From Nonomuraea solani (lineage in GTDB: Bacteria; Actinomycetota; Actinomycetes; Streptosporangiales; Streptosporangiaceae): 64,000 nucleotides of DNA. Where the stretch lies: NCBI RefSeq assembly GCF_900108335.1, contig NZ_FNVT01000017.1:209401-273400 (forward strand). The letters run 5' to 3'. A model generated the notes under the pieces. That model was given only the letters and a program-made list of their open reading frames with translations, was not told the origin of the DNA and did not search any database. The position numbers and the translations under genes were made by a program. Shown here one piece after another: positions 26,859 through 36,145 of the stretch. Within the stretch, counting starts at the first letter, position 1; every line of letters begins with the position of its first letter.

Positions 26859-27416
26859 GTGAGTGGTGAGTTCCGCATCCTCCTGGTGTGCACGGCGAAC
26901 ATCTGCCGTTCCGCCATGGCAGAGGTGATCGCCAAGGCGATGCTCCATTCCGCGGCCTTCCCCGTCACCACGGGAAGCGCGGGAGTGCGCGCGCTGGTCG
27001 GCCATCCGATGGCCCCGCACGCGGTCGCCGCACTCGACAAGCTCGGCCTCGACGGCCGCGCGCACCGGGCCAGGCCGCTGGACCCCGTCCTGATCGGCTC
27101 GGCCGACCTGCTGCTGACCATGGAGGCCGGGCACCGCGCCGTGGCCGTCGGGCTCGACCCCCGGGCCGAGCACAAGACGTTCACACTGCCCGAGTTCGCC
27201 TTCCTGGCCTCGGGCGCGGGCCATCGCCGCTACCGCTCCGACACGGCCGAGCGGGCGCGCGCCATCGTCGCCTCGTCCGCCGAGCGCCGCGACCACCGGC
27301 GGGCCCTGGAGGTCTACGACCCCTACGGCGGCCCGCCGGCCGGCTACGAGACGTGCGCCAAGACGCTCGGCGATGCCCTCAGCCACGCCCTGGGAGCCCT
27401 CCTGGGCCCCCGCTGA
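26859..27416 (+). CDS. Low-molecular-weight protein tyrosine phosphatase
   Basis: 185 aa from GTG 26859. The P-loop CTANICRS (C11 to S18) fits Cx5R(S), and the general-acid Asp is D154 in DPYGG. Such enzymes dephosphorylate protein tyrosines and in actinomycetes are tied to exopolysaccharide control or secondary metabolism. The P-loop residue usually Gly is Ala13 (CxxN as C-T-A-N), a minor variant. It is longer than the typical 155-165 aa, with an inserted segment around 110-130. An arsenate reductase of the same fold is less likely because no ars gene is nearby. Confidence 0.88.
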   Translation: MSGEFRILLVCTANICRSAMAEVIAKAMLHSAAFPVTTGSAGVRALVGHPMAPHAVAALDKLGLDGRAHRARPLDPVLIGSADLLLTMEAGHRAVAVGLDPRAEHKTFTLPEFAFLASGAGHRRYRSDTAERARAIVASSAERRDHRRALEVYDPYGGPPAGYETCAKTLGDALSHALGALLGPR

Positions 27417-27487
27417 GGTCCGCGCGCTGAGGTCACCGCTGAGGTCCGCGCTGAGGTCACCGCCAAACCAAAGCCGCAGGCCGCGGG

Positions 27488-28858
27488 TCAGCTCGCCTGG
27501 CTCACCGTCGACATGTTGAAGTCCGGCACGCGCACGGCCGGCATGATCGTACGCTGGAAGTAGTCGTTCCACTCGCGCGGCAGCGTGCGCTCGCTGGACC
27601 CCACCTCCGTCAGCCGTCCGAGCAGATCCACCGGGCTCTCGTTGAAGCGGAAGTTGTTCACCTCGCCCACAACCTCACCATGCTCGACCAGATAGACGCC
27701 GTCCCTGGTCAGCCCGGTCACGAGCAGGGTCTGCGGGTCGACCTCGCGGATGTACCACAGGCAGGTGACGAGCAGGCCGCGCCGCGTCGAGGCGATCATC
27801 TCCTCGAGCGACCGCCCACCCTCAGGGCCCGACATGATCAGGTTGTCGATGCCCGGCGTCACCGGCAGCCCGCTCAGCTCCGCCGAGTAGCGGGTCTGCA
27901 GCAGCGCCTCCAGCCGCCCGTCCTTGATCCAGTCGGTCGGCCCGAGCGGCAGCCCGTTGTCGAACACCGAGCTCTGCCTGCTGGAGCTGTGCGCCGTCAC
28001 GAACGGCGCGCACGCGATGCCCGCCACCCCCGGGTCGCTCGACAGCGAGACGGGCAGCGTGGCAAGCTGCTCGCCCACGCGGGTGCCCCCGCCGGGCTTG
28101 GCGAACACCGAACGTCCGTCGAGCGCGTCTCTCGCCCCCGCCGACCAGAACATGTAGATCATCAGGTCGGCCACCGCGCTCGGCGGCAGCAGCGTCTCGT
28201 AGCGGCCCGCGGGCAGGTCGACCCGGGTCTTGGCCCACTCAAGACGCTGGGCCAGCGAGGCGTCGAGCGCGGCCACGTCGACGTCGGTGAAGTCGGGCGT
28301 GGACACGCCGGTCCACGCCGAGCGCTTCAGGTCGGCGGACTTGGCGTTGAGCTCAAGGCGCCCGGTCGGCTGGTCGTGCCGCAGCCGCAGGCCCGTGGAC
28401 GTGCCCAGGAACGTCGAGGTCAGCGAGTGCTCCGCGAACCCGTACAGTCTCCTGCCGGCCGCCTGCGCCGTCGCGAACGCGTCGCCCAGCGCGGGCGCGA
28501 ACCGCTCGAACACCTCGATGTCGGTCGGCCGCACCTCCTCGCCCCAGTGCGGCGACTCCGCCACGCCCTCCACGAGCGCCCGCGCGTCCTCGGCGGGCCG
28601 CGCGTCCCGCGCCGCGGCGTCGGCCGCCGCCACCACGTCTTCGAGCTGCTCATCGCGTACGGCGGCGCGCGAGACGACCCCCACGCCCTGCCCCGCGATC
28701 GAGATCACCGTCAGCCGGGCCGAGCGGGCGACCCCGTTCGTGGTCAGCGTGTTGCCCGCGAACCGCAGGTTGGCCGTGGACTCCTCGTCCACGAGCACCA
28801 CGCAGCCGTCGTTCCGGGAGAGCCCGAGCGCCCGGTCCACCATCTCCTGGGGAGTCAC
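27488..28858 (-). CDS. tldE: TldE/PmbA-family metallopeptidase subunit
   Basis: 456 aa from GTG 28858, which overlaps the TldD stop (GTGA). It matches the TldE/PmbA half of the TldD/TldE protease: no HExxxH zinc motif but the same fold, with landmarks LRFAGNTLTTNGVARSARLTV, SADLKRSAWTG and the C-terminal GEVNNFRFNESPVDLLG. TldD/TldE acts as a heterodimer that degrades unfolded peptides and in some hosts trims RiPP leader peptides. No RiPP genes are nearby, so a housekeeping role is favoured. Confidence 0.9.
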   Translation of the reverse strand: MTPQEMVDRALGLSRNDGCVVLVDEESTANLRFAGNTLTTNGVARSARLTVISIAGQGVGVVSRAAVRDEQLEDVVAAADAAARDARPAEDARALVEGVAESPHWGEEVRPTDIEVFERFAPALGDAFATAQAAGRRLYGFAEHSLTSTFLGTSTGLRLRHDQPTGRLELNAKSADLKRSAWTGVSTPDFTDVDVAALDASLAQRLEWAKTRVDLPAGRYETLLPPSAVADLMIYMFWSAGARDALDGRSVFAKPGGGTRVGEQLATLPVSLSSDPGVAGIACAPFVTAHSSSRQSSVFDNGLPLGPTDWIKDGRLEALLQTRYSAELSGLPVTPGIDNLIMSGPEGGRSLEEMIASTRRGLLVTCLWYIREVDPQTLLVTGLTRDGVYLVEHGEVVGEVNNFRFNESPVDLLGRLTEVGSSERTLPREWNDYFQRTIMPAVRVPDFNMSTVSQAS

Positions 28859-30348
28859 TTCCCGGCCTCCTGCACCGTGTTGAGGATCCGCACGCCCTTG
28901 AACAACGCCGACGGGCACCCGTGGCTGACCGGCGCGATCTGCCCCGGCTGGCCCTTGCCGCAGTTGAACGCGCCACCGAGCACGTACGTCTCCGGCCCGC
29001 CCACCGCCTCCATCGACTGCCAGAAGTCCGTCGTCGTCGCCTGGTAGGCGAAGTCTCTGACCTGCCCGTCCAGCTTCCCGTGCGAGATCCGGTACGCCCG
29101 CTGCCCGGTGAACTGGAAATTGTAACGCTGCATGTCGATCGACCAGCTCTTGTCGCCGACGATGTAGAGGCCCCGCTCGACCCCCGCGATCAGCTCCGCG
29201 GTCGAGGGCCCGCCGGGCGCCGGCACCAGCGACACGTTGGCCATGCGCTGGATCGGCGTGTGGCCGGGCGAGTCGGCGAACGCGCACCCGTTGGACCGGC
29301 CGAGCCCTTTCAGCAGCGCCATCCCCCGGTCGAGCTGGTAGCCCACCAGGATGCCGTCCCTGACGATGTCGAAGCTCTGCCCCTGCACGCCCTCGTCGTC
29401 GTAGCCGATCGTGGCCAGGCCGTGCGTGACGGTCCTGTCGCCGGTCACGTTCATCAGCGGCGACCCGTACACCAGCTCGCCGAGCTGGTCGAACGTGGCG
29501 AAGCTGGTGCCCGCGTAGGCGGCCTCGTAGCCCAGCGCGCGGTCCAGCTCCGTGGCGTGGCCGATCGACTCGTGGATCGTCAGCCACAGGTTGGACGGGT
29601 CGACCACCAGGTCGTAGTCGCCCGCCTCGACCGAGGGCGCCGCCAGCTTCTCGGCCAGCAGCTCGGGCAGCCGGGCCAGCTCGCCCTGCCAGTCCCAGCC
29701 GGTGCCCGTCAGGTATTCGTACCCGCGCCCGGCCGGCGGCGCGATCGTCGACATGTCGTCGAAGCCGCTTCCGGCCGCCTTCATCGCGTTGAGCTTCGGA
29801 TGCACCCGCACCCGCTGCTGCGTGGTCACCGTGCCCGCCGTGTCGGCGTAGAACTTCTGCTCCTTGACCTGCAGCAGCCGCGCCGACACGTGGTCGGCGC
29901 CCTTCAGCAGCCCGGCCGACCAGTCGGCCAGCAGGCTCACCTTGTCGGCCGTCGCCACCTCGAACGGGTCCACGTCGTACGCCGACACCCACACCGCCCC
30001 GGCGTGCACCGGCTCGGGCGCCAGCTCGACGGGCTCCCTGTTGATCGGGGCGCTCACCTCCGCCACCCGGACGGCCTGCTCGGCCACCACGGCGGCGGCC
30101 TCGGGCGTCAGGTGGACGCCGGCGGCGAACCCCCACGTGCCGCCCTTGACCACACGCACGGCGTAGCCGAGGTCGTCGGCGTCCATGGAGCCTTCGAGGC
30201 GCGCGTCGTAGAGGCTGAGGGTCTCGGCTCTGACGCGCTCCAGCCGGAAGTCGGCATGCTCGGCGCCGAGGTCACGAGCGCGTTGCAAGGCGGCGTCCGC
30301 GAGCTGCCGCAGCGGCAGCTCCAGGAAATCGGGATCGATCTGGCGCAT
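28855..30348 (-). CDS. tldD: TldD zinc metallopeptidase subunit
   Basis: 497 aa from ATG 30348. The zinc site HESIGH (about residues 259-264) is the HExxxH signature of TldD, and the C-terminus has GGAFNCGKGQPGQIAPVSHGCP. It is the catalytic partner of the coupled downstream tldE. The start is placed by the TAGGAT box 7 nt upstream on the minus strand (complement of 30356-30361), indicating a leaderless mRNA; the upstream in-frame extension lacks any support. Confidence 0.92.
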   Translation of the reverse strand: MRQIDPDFLELPLRQLADAALQRARDLGAEHADFRLERVRAETLSLYDARLEGSMDADDLGYAVRVVKGGTWGFAAGVHLTPEAAAVVAEQAVRVAEVSAPINREPVELAPEPVHAGAVWVSAYDVDPFEVATADKVSLLADWSAGLLKGADHVSARLLQVKEQKFYADTAGTVTTQQRVRVHPKLNAMKAAGSGFDDMSTIAPPAGRGYEYLTGTGWDWQGELARLPELLAEKLAAPSVEAGDYDLVVDPSNLWLTIHESIGHATELDRALGYEAAYAGTSFATFDQLGELVYGSPLMNVTGDRTVTHGLATIGYDDEGVQGQSFDIVRDGILVGYQLDRGMALLKGLGRSNGCAFADSPGHTPIQRMANVSLVPAPGGPSTAELIAGVERGLYIVGDKSWSIDMQRYNFQFTGQRAYRISHGKLDGQVRDFAYQATTTDFWQSMEAVGGPETYVLGGAFNCGKGQPGQIAPVSHGCPSALFKGVRILNTVQEAGK

Positions 30349-30355
30349 GTCCACG

Positions 30356-30417
30356 ATCCTAACCCCGTGATCTTGTCCCACCCGGACAAGGGGATACCGG
30401 CGGGTAGGGGATAGCGT
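30356..30417. promoter_or_regulatory. Divergent tldD / fabG promoter region with central palindrome
   Basis: The two leaderless -10 boxes (minus TAGGAT, complement of 30356-30361; plus TAGCGT, 30412-30417) flank a perfect dyad CTTGTCC-N5-GGACAAG at 30372-30390. A regulator bound there would block or steer both promoters. Confidence 0.5.
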
Positions 30418-30425
30418 CAGGTGCC

Positions 30426-31121
30426 ATGGCACGCTCTGTACTCGTCACCGGGGGCAATCGCGGCATTGGCCTCGCGATCGCCCGTGAACTCGCCGCGGCC
30501 GGCGACGCCGTCGCGGTCACCTACCGATCCGGGGAGCCGCCCGAGGGCCTGTTCGGCGTGCGCTGCGACGTCACCAGCATGGCCGACGTCGAGGCCGCCT
30601 TCGACAAGGTCGAGGCCGAGCACGGCCCGGTCGAGGTCCTGGTCTCCAACGCGGGCATCACCAAGGACACGCTGCTGGCGATGATGAAGGAAGAGACCTT
30701 CACCGACGTCATCGACGCCAACCTGACCGGCGCCTACCGCGTCGCCAAGCGGGCCATCAGGCCCATGATGAAGCTCAAGCGCGGCCGGATCATCCTCATC
30801 TCCTCCGTCGTCGGCCTGTCCGGCCAGGCGGGCCAGGCCAACTACGCCGCCTCCAAGGCCGGCCTGGTCGGGTTCGCCCGCTCGATGGCCCGCGAATACG
30901 GCTCCCGCAACATCACGGTCAACGTGGTCTCTCCCGGCTTCGTCGCCACCGACATGACGGCCGAGCTCGACACCGCGGCGATCGTGGCCAACATCCCCCT
31001 CGGGCGGCAGGCGGCTCCCGAGGAGGTCGCGCGCGTCGTACGGTTCCTGGCCGGCGACGACGCCTCCTACATCACCGGGGCCGTGATCCCCGTCGACGGC
31101 GGACTTGGAATGGGGCACTGA
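30426..31121 (+). CDS. fabG: 3-oxoacyl-[ACP] reductase FabG
   Basis: 231 aa. Cofactor motif TGGNRGIG (8-15), NAG at 75-77, and the catalytic triad S126/S127, Y140, K144 (YAASK). It reduces 3-oxoacyl-ACP with NADPH in type II fatty-acid synthesis. It is followed after 1 bp by an InhA-type enoyl reductase, the mabA-inhA order known from mycobacteria. A TAGCGT box lies 8 nt before the ATG. Confidence 0.93.
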   Translation: MARSVLVTGGNRGIGLAIARELAAAGDAVAVTYRSGEPPEGLFGVRCDVTSMADVEAAFDKVEAEHGPVEVLVSNAGITKDTLLAMMKEETFTDVIDANLTGAYRVAKRAIRPMMKLKRGRIILISSVVGLSGQAGQANYAASKAGLVGFARSMAREYGSRNITVNVVSPGFVATDMTAELDTAAIVANIPLGRQAAPEEVARVVRFLAGDDASYITGAVIPVDGGLGMGH

Positions 31122-31122
31122 C

Positions 31123-31887
31123 GTGGGACTTCTCGAAGGTAAGCGGATCCTCGTGACGGGCGTCCTGACCGACGCCTCGATCGCGTTCTCGGTCGCCAAG
31201 CTGGCCCAGGAAGAGGGCGCCACGGTCGTCCTGACCGGGTTCGGCCGACTCAGCCTGGTCGAGCGCATCGCCAAGCGCCTGCCCGCGCCCGCGCCGGTGC
31301 TGGAGCTCGACGTCCAGAACACCGAGCACCTCGACTCGCTGGCCGCCCGGGTGGGCGAGCACGTCGACGGCCTCGACGGCGTGGTCCACTCGATCGGCTT
31401 CGCCCCGCAGACGGCGCTCGGCGGCAACTTCCTCAACACCTCCTGGGAGGACGTCGCCACCGCCCTGCACGTGTCGACGTACTCGTTCAAGTCCCTGGCG
31501 GTGGCCTGCCTGCCGCTCATGAAGGACGGCGGCGCGGTCGTCGGCCTCGACTTCGACGCCTCGAAGGCGTGGCCCGTCTACGACTGGATGGGCGTGGCCA
31601 AGGCCGGCCTGGAGTCCGCCAACCGCTACCTGGCCCGCGACCTGGGCAAGCAGAACATCCGCGTCAACCTGGTGGCGGCCGGCCCGCTGCGCACGATGGC
31701 GGCCAAGTCGATCCCGGGCTTCAAGGAGTTCGAGGACAGCTGGCCCGAGAAGGCCCCGCTGGGCTGGGATCTTTCGGACACGGTGCCGGCGGCGAAGGCG
31801 TGCGTGGCCCTGATGTCCGACTGGTTCCCGGCGACGACGGGCGAGATCGTCCACGTCGACGGCGGCGTCCACGCGATCGGCGCCTGA
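31123..31887 (+). CDS. fabI: Enoyl-[ACP] reductase FabI (InhA-like)
   Basis: 254 aa from GTG 31123; the upstream in-frame ATG at 31105 lies within fabG. The active site is Y153 with M156 and K160 in PVYDWMGVAK, the F/Y-x6-K layout of FabI/InhA, and the N-terminus carries GVLTDASIAF, the divergent glycine motif of this group. It reduces trans-2-enoyl-ACP with NADH and would be the step hit by isoniazid- or triclosan-type inhibitors. It is cotranscribed with fabG. Confidence 0.93.
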   Translation: MGLLEGKRILVTGVLTDASIAFSVAKLAQEEGATVVLTGFGRLSLVERIAKRLPAPAPVLELDVQNTEHLDSLAARVGEHVDGLDGVVHSIGFAPQTALGGNFLNTSWEDVATALHVSTYSFKSLAVACLPLMKDGGAVVGLDFDASKAWPVYDWMGVAKAGLESANRYLARDLGKQNIRVNLVAAGPLRTMAAKSIPGFKEFEDSWPEKAPLGWDLSDTVPAAKACVALMSDWFPATTGEIVHVDGGVHAIGA

Positions 31888-31943
31888 CGGCCAAAGCCTG
31901 ACCGGCCGCATCGCATCCGACCGGTTGCGTCCGACCGGTCAGG

Positions 31944-31980
31944 GTCGCCGGGCGGCCGCCACAGCCGGCCGCCCGGCGAC
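31944..31980 (+). terminator. Terminator of the fabG-fabI operon
   Basis: A perfect 14-bp stem, GTCGCCGGGCGGCC with its complement, around a 9-nt loop, 56 bp past the fabI stop. The rest of the 250-bp gap to 32138 shows nothing else I can name. Confidence 0.75.
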
Positions 31981-32137
31981 CTGATCGGCGCCCCCGTACT
32001 TCAAGGCCTGGTCCACGACCCCCCCGTCGTCTGGGCCAGGCCACTGCGTACGAGGCTAGAAAAAGGGTGCGCGCCGTGCCACGGTGCACACTGCCCGATC
32101 ACGCCGGGAAAGCGTGCACACCGCACCGCTCACAAGC

Positions 32138-32968
32138 TCACGCGAGCCGGTGCCGCCCATTACCGGCCCTGGCCGGCTCGAACGGGATCGACTCCGTCGG
32201 CTCAGTACGGTGGCGGCGCTGCTGCACGATCCGGGTGGCGAGGACCGCCGAGCCCAGGAGCGCGATCGTCAGAACGGTCCCCAGCACGTCGGAGGCCGGC
32301 GGGCTGGGCCGGACCACGCGCTGGTCCTGCATCGGGACCGTCAGTTCATGGGCGAACGGGTTGGGCCACAGCAGGTCGACCCGCGGCTCCTCGGCGTCCA
32401 CCGTCTTCCGCTCGGGGACCGGCCGCCCCGTGTCCACCTGCTGCGGCCGGCTCTCCGGCCGGGAGGTGGTCGGCACAGGCGCCGCCGAGGCCTTCGAGCG
32501 GCCCTCGACCAGCCGTCCCTTGCGCGTGCCCGAGGGGCTGGGCGACGGGCCGGGGGTCACCGTGCCGACGCCTTCCTGGTCTTTGCAGGCCAGCACCGGC
32601 AGGCACACGTCGTTGAGGGTCTCCGGCACCAGGCCGGTCTTCGAGGGGTCCGGCGTCGTGCCGGGCTTGGCGGTCGATCGGCCGGAGTCGGACTTGGTCG
32701 TCGGCACCGCTTCACCGACCCGCCCGAGCACCTCGTCCGTGGTGTCGTCGACCCCGCTCGTCACCCGGTCGGTCGTGCCCCCCGTGAGGGTGTCGACCGT
32801 GCCCGTCACCGCCTTCACCACGTCGCACAGGGTGTTGGTCACCCCCGAGAGCAGGCCCCCGTCGTGCGCGCAATCCTGTACGGCCGCCGAGGCGGCAGGG
32901 GCCCCCACGGGGACGGCCGCCAGTGCCACCGCGAGAACTCCAGCCGAGATCGCGGTCCTGCTCCCCAT
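32138..32968 (-). CDS. Exported single-pass membrane protein of unknown function
   Basis: 276 aa from ATG 32968, which has an AGGAGGGG site. A signal peptide (1-29) is followed by an extracellular part with four cysteines in two pairs (QDCAHD/TLCDVV and DVCLPVLACKD), a Thr/Ser/Pro-rich linker (about 130-215), and one C-terminal membrane helix (about 226-247, VLGTVLTIALLGSAVLA) ending in Arg-rich cytoplasmic residues. This looks like a wall-facing anchored protein. I recognise no family. Confidence 0.75.
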   Translation of the reverse strand: MGSRTAISAGVLAVALAAVPVGAPAASAAVQDCAHDGGLLSGVTNTLCDVVKAVTGTVDTLTGGTTDRVTSGVDDTTDEVLGRVGEAVPTTKSDSGRSTAKPGTTPDPSKTGLVPETLNDVCLPVLACKDQEGVGTVTPGPSPSPSGTRKGRLVEGRSKASAAPVPTTSRPESRPQQVDTGRPVPERKTVDAEEPRVDLLWPNPFAHELTVPMQDQRVVRPSPPASDVLGTVLTIALLGSAVLATRIVQQRRHRTEPTESIPFEPARAGNGRHRLA

Positions 32969-33095
32969 CCGTCCCCTCCTGCGTCGCTTCCGGGGGAAAT
33001 CTTTATGGACATCGCTCGCCAGACGCAGGCGTTTGCCGGGTAAAGTTGCGATTCGGTATCGACTAGTGATACGCGAGAGAGTCTCTCTTTCCGTA

Positions 33096-34043
33096 TCAGT
33101 CGAGTGACGACACGTCATCGAGGGCCTCTCGGATCTCTCTGGGCAGCACCACGTCTTCTGCGGGCAGGACGCCCTTGAGCTGCGCGTGTGTACGGGCCCC
33201 GACGATGGCCGAGGCGACGCCGGGCTGGTCGCGCACCCAGGATAGGGCGACGGCGAGCGGCGACACACCAAGACCGTCGGCGGCCGTCATGACGGATTCG
33301 ACGACCCGGCGGCTGCGCTCGTCGAGATAGGGCCGGACGAAGTCGGCGAAGTGGGGCGTCGCGGCGCGCGAGTCGCCCGGGATCCCGGTGCGATATTTGC
33401 CGGTCAGCACCCCGCGCCCGAGCGGCGACCAGGCCAGCACGCCCACGCCCAGGTGCGCCGCGGCGGGCAGCAGCTCGCGCTCCGGCTCACGGGCCAGCAG
33501 GGAGTATTCGACCTGGGCCGCGGTGACCGGGATGCGGCCGGGCACCATCCGCTGGGTGACGGCGGCCGCGGCCAGTTGCCAGCCGGCGTAGTCGCAGACG
33601 CCCGCGTAGACGGCCCGGCCGGAGGAGACGATCGCGTCGAGCGCGGCCAGGGTCTCCTCCAGGGGCACCTCGGCGTCGTAGGTGTGGAGCTGCCACAGGT
33701 CGACGTAGTCGAGCCCGAGACGGTTGAGCGAGTCGTCGACCGCGGCGATCAGGTGACGCCTGGAGGCGTCGCGGGGACGGCGGCCCGACGGCGTCACCAC
33801 GGCCTTGGTCGAGATCACCAGCTCCGAGCGCGGCACCGAGTCGCGCAGCATCCGGCCCAGCAGCCGTTCGGAGTCGCCGCCGGTGTAGACGTCGGCCGTG
33901 TCGACGAGATTGCCCCCCGCGTCGAGGAACGTGCGGAGCTGGGCGGCCGCCTCGTCCGCGTCGGTGTCACGCCCCCAGGTCATCGTGCCGAGCCCCAGCC
34001 GGGACACCGACAGGCCGCTGTGGCCGACATAGCGCTGCTCCAT
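33096..34043 (-). CDS. Aldo/keto reductase
   Basis: 315 aa with the full catalytic tetrad D48, Y53, K80 and H120 (NLVDTADVY; ISTK; LWQLH). The sequence fits the NADPH-dependent KCNAB/YajO-like branch of the superfamily that reduces aldehydes and ketones. The substrate is not evident. A TAACCT box lies 9 nt from the start on the minus strand. It is divergent from the histidine phosphatase gene. Confidence 0.9.
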   Translation of the reverse strand: MEQRYVGHSGLSVSRLGLGTMTWGRDTDADEAAAQLRTFLDAGGNLVDTADVYTGGDSERLLGRMLRDSVPRSELVISTKAVVTPSGRRPRDASRRHLIAAVDDSLNRLGLDYVDLWQLHTYDAEVPLEETLAALDAIVSSGRAVYAGVCDYAGWQLAAAAVTQRMVPGRIPVTAAQVEYSLLAREPERELLPAAAHLGVGVLAWSPLGRGVLTGKYRTGIPGDSRAATPHFADFVRPYLDERSRRVVESVMTAADGLGVSPLAVALSWVRDQPGVASAIVGARTHAQLKGVLPAEDVVLPREIREALDDVSSLD

Positions 34044-34107
34044 GATCCCGCCAGGTTACCGTCCACGTCGATGAAACGTTGTGATCGACGCCTGCGACAC
34101 TTGCTGT

Positions 34108-34794
34108 GTGACCACGCTTCTTCTGGCCCGGCACGGGCTGACCGACCTCACCGGGCCGGTGCTCGCCGGGCGTACCCCGGGAGTGCATCTGAGCGAGGCG
34201 GGCAGGGCGCAGGCCGCCGCGCTCGCCGGGCGCGTCGCGGGCGTCAGGCTCGATGTCATTGTCTCCAGCCCGCTCGAACGCTGCCGGGAAACGGCGCAAG
34301 CGGTTGCGGAAGGCCGCGAAACGGACGTCCAGATCGACGATCGCTTCATCGAGTGCGGCTACGGCGCGTGGACCGGCCGGCCGCTCGCCGAACTCGCCAA
34401 GGAACCGTTGTGGCAGGTCGTGCAGGCGCACCCGAGCGCGGCGACATTTCCGGAAGGGGAGTCGCTGACCGCGATGCAGCATCGGGCCGTCTCGGCGGTC
34501 CGGGAGTGGAATCAACGCCTCGGGGGGAAGGGTGTCTACCTGGTCTGCAGCCACGGCGACGTGATCAAGGCGATCGTCGCCGACGCTCTGGGCCTCCACC
34601 TCGATCAGTTTCAGCGCATAACCGCCGATCCGGCGGCTCTCACCGTCATTCGCTATGCCCCCCTGCGTCCCTTTGTTCTCAGGGTTAACGATATGGGGGA
34701 ATTGAGGCTTCCCGAGGATTCGGAGGAGAAAGACGGGGGAGAAAACATCACCGGGAGCGATGCCGCCGTCGGCGGCGGGCCCGGAACCACGTAA
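34108..34794 (+). CDS. Histidine phosphatase (MSMEG_4193-type phosphomutase-like)
   Basis: 228 aa from GTG 34108 (VTTLLLARHGLTD). The RHG motif and the later SPLERCRETA, and CSHGDVIKAI segments are those of the phosphoglycerate-mutase superfamily, with two catalytic histidines. The family member next to DUF3090 and mshC is conserved in actinomycetes but its substrate is unknown. The C-terminal 30 residues (EDSEEKDGGENI...) look disordered. It starts a five-gene block ending in mshC. Confidence 0.88.
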   Translation: MTTLLLARHGLTDLTGPVLAGRTPGVHLSEAGRAQAAALAGRVAGVRLDVIVSSPLERCRETAQAVAEGRETDVQIDDRFIECGYGAWTGRPLAELAKEPLWQVVQAHPSAATFPEGESLTAMQHRAVSAVREWNQRLGGKGVYLVCSHGDVIKAIVADALGLHLDQFQRITADPAALTVIRYAPLRPFVLRVNDMGELRLPEDSEEKDGGENITGSDAAVGGGPGTT

Positions 34795-34803
34795 GGTCAG
34801 GCT

Positions 34804-35352
34804 ATGCCGGTCTTCGACTACGACCCACCAGAGAGATTCGTCGCCGGTGCCTTGGGGCAGCCGGGCGCACGGGTCTTTTTTCTGCAGGCCAGGGCCGAGG
34901 GCAGACTGACCACGGTGGCGCTGGAGAAATTGCAGGTCGCGGCGCTCGCGGGCAGGCTCGACGAGCTGCTCGACGAGGTGCTGCGCCTGAGCGGGGGCGT
35001 CGCCCAGGTGCCCGCGCTCGCTCCCGCCGACCTGGCCGACGACGCGCCCCTCGACGTGCCGCTCGCGGAGGACTTCCGCGTCGGCACCATGGCACTGGCC
35101 TGGGACGCCGAGAACTCGCAGGTGGTGATCGAGGCGCAGGAGGTCGTCGACGAAGACGATCTCGACAGCCCCGAGCCCGCGGTGCTGCGCGTGCGCATCA
35201 GCGCGGGCGCCGCGCGCGCCTTCACCCAGCGGGCCCTCCAGATCGTCTCGGCGGGCCGGCCGCCGTGCCCCCTGTGCGGACAGCCGCTCGACGCCGCCGG
35301 ACACGTCTGCGTCCGTCTCAACGGCTACCGCGGGGGTGAGCAGGCTTCATGA
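34804..35352 (+). CDS. DUF3090 protein
   Basis: 182 aa. Starts MPVFDYDPPERFVAGALGQPGARVFFLQA, the family hallmark, and ends with a zinc-ribbon-like CPLCGQPLDAAGHVC (two CxxC-type half sites with a His). Function unknown. A TAAGGT box (34792-34797) sits 6 nt before the ATG, so it may also have its own leaderless transcript. Its stop overlaps the next start (ATGA). Confidence 0.88.
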   Translation: MPVFDYDPPERFVAGALGQPGARVFFLQARAEGRLTTVALEKLQVAALAGRLDELLDEVLRLSGGVAQVPALAPADLADDAPLDVPLAEDFRVGTMALAWDAENSQVVIEAQEVVDEDDLDSPEPAVLRVRISAGAARAFTQRALQIVSAGRPPCPLCGQPLDAAGHVCVRLNGYRGGEQAS

Positions 35353-36113
35353 CCGCTCCGGAGAGCGAACCGGCCATCAAGCCCTCCCCAACGCCGTCCA
35401 TGCATGACGAGGAGGCCCTCGCGCTGCTGCGCGACGGCACCGTGGAGGTCGCCGGCCGCCTCGTCGAGGCGACCAACATGACGCTCTACTGCTCGGTCAA
35501 GCTCGGCTCGCGCTCGGCCGCCTGCGTCTACAAGCCCGTACGCGGCGAGCGCCCCCTGTGGGACTTCCCCGACGGCACCCTCGCCGCCCGCGAGGTGGCC
35601 GCGTTCGAGGTGTCGCAGGCGACCGGCTGGCGCATCGTGCCGCCCACGGTCTACCGCGACGGGCCCTTCGGCCCCGGCATGTGCCAGCTCTGGATCGACA
35701 CCGAGCGCGAGATCGACCTCATGCGGCTGGTCAAGAGCCGCAACCCGGTCGTGCGCCGGATGGCGGTGTTCGACGCGGTGGTCAACAACGCCGACCGCAA
35801 GGGCGGTCACCTGCTGCCGCTGCCCACCGGGCACGTCTATGGAGTCGATCACGGCGTCTGCTTCTCCGCCGAAGACAAGCTCCGCACGGTCCTGTGGCAG
35901 TGGCGCGGCAAGCCGCTGGCCCGCGAGGCGGTGGCGGTGCTGGCCAAGCTGGAGCGCGACCTGGAGTCCGGCTCGCTGGGGCGCCGGTTGCGCGAGCTGC
36001 TCACGCAGGCCGAGGTGGAGGCCACCTGGCAGCGGGTCAGGCGGCTGCTGGACACCGGGGTGCATCCGTACCCGTCAGAGGGCTGGCCCGCCATACCCTG
36101 GCCCCCCATCTGA
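35349..36113 (+). CDS. SCO1664-family PI3/4-kinase-like protein
   Basis: 254 aa. Kinase-like landmarks are visible: a putative ATP-binding lysine K62 in VYKPVRGERPLWDF, a catalytic-loop-like DAVVNNADRKGGH (142-154) and a metal-binding DHG at 167-169 (GVDHGVCF), the equivalents of HRD and DFG in phosphatidylinositol-kinase-like folds. The acceptor is unknown. It overlaps the DUF3090 gene and lies in the same unit as a phosphatase, suggesting a phosphorylation cycle; that is inference. Confidence 0.85.
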   Translation: MTAPESEPAIKPSPTPSMHDEEALALLRDGTVEVAGRLVEATNMTLYCSVKLGSRSAACVYKPVRGERPLWDFPDGTLAAREVAAFEVSQATGWRIVPPTVYRDGPFGPGMCQLWIDTEREIDLMRLVKSRNPVVRRMAVFDAVVNNADRKGGHLLPLPTGHVYGVDHGVCFSAEDKLRTVLWQWRGKPLAREAVAVLAKLERDLESGSLGRRLRELLTQAEVEATWQRVRRLLDTGVHPYPSEGWPAIPWPPI

Positions 36114-36145
36114 AATACCCCAAACCCGTTTAATACCCTTTGCCC

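Noticed and set aside
26859..27416. Arsenate reductase
   Set aside because: The fold is shared, but the phosphatase P-loop with CxxNxCRS and a DPYGG acid are present and no ars genes are near.
27488..30348. RiPP cluster around tldD/tldE
   Set aside because: No precursor peptide, modification enzyme or exporter nearby; neighbours are fatty-acid and phosphatase genes.
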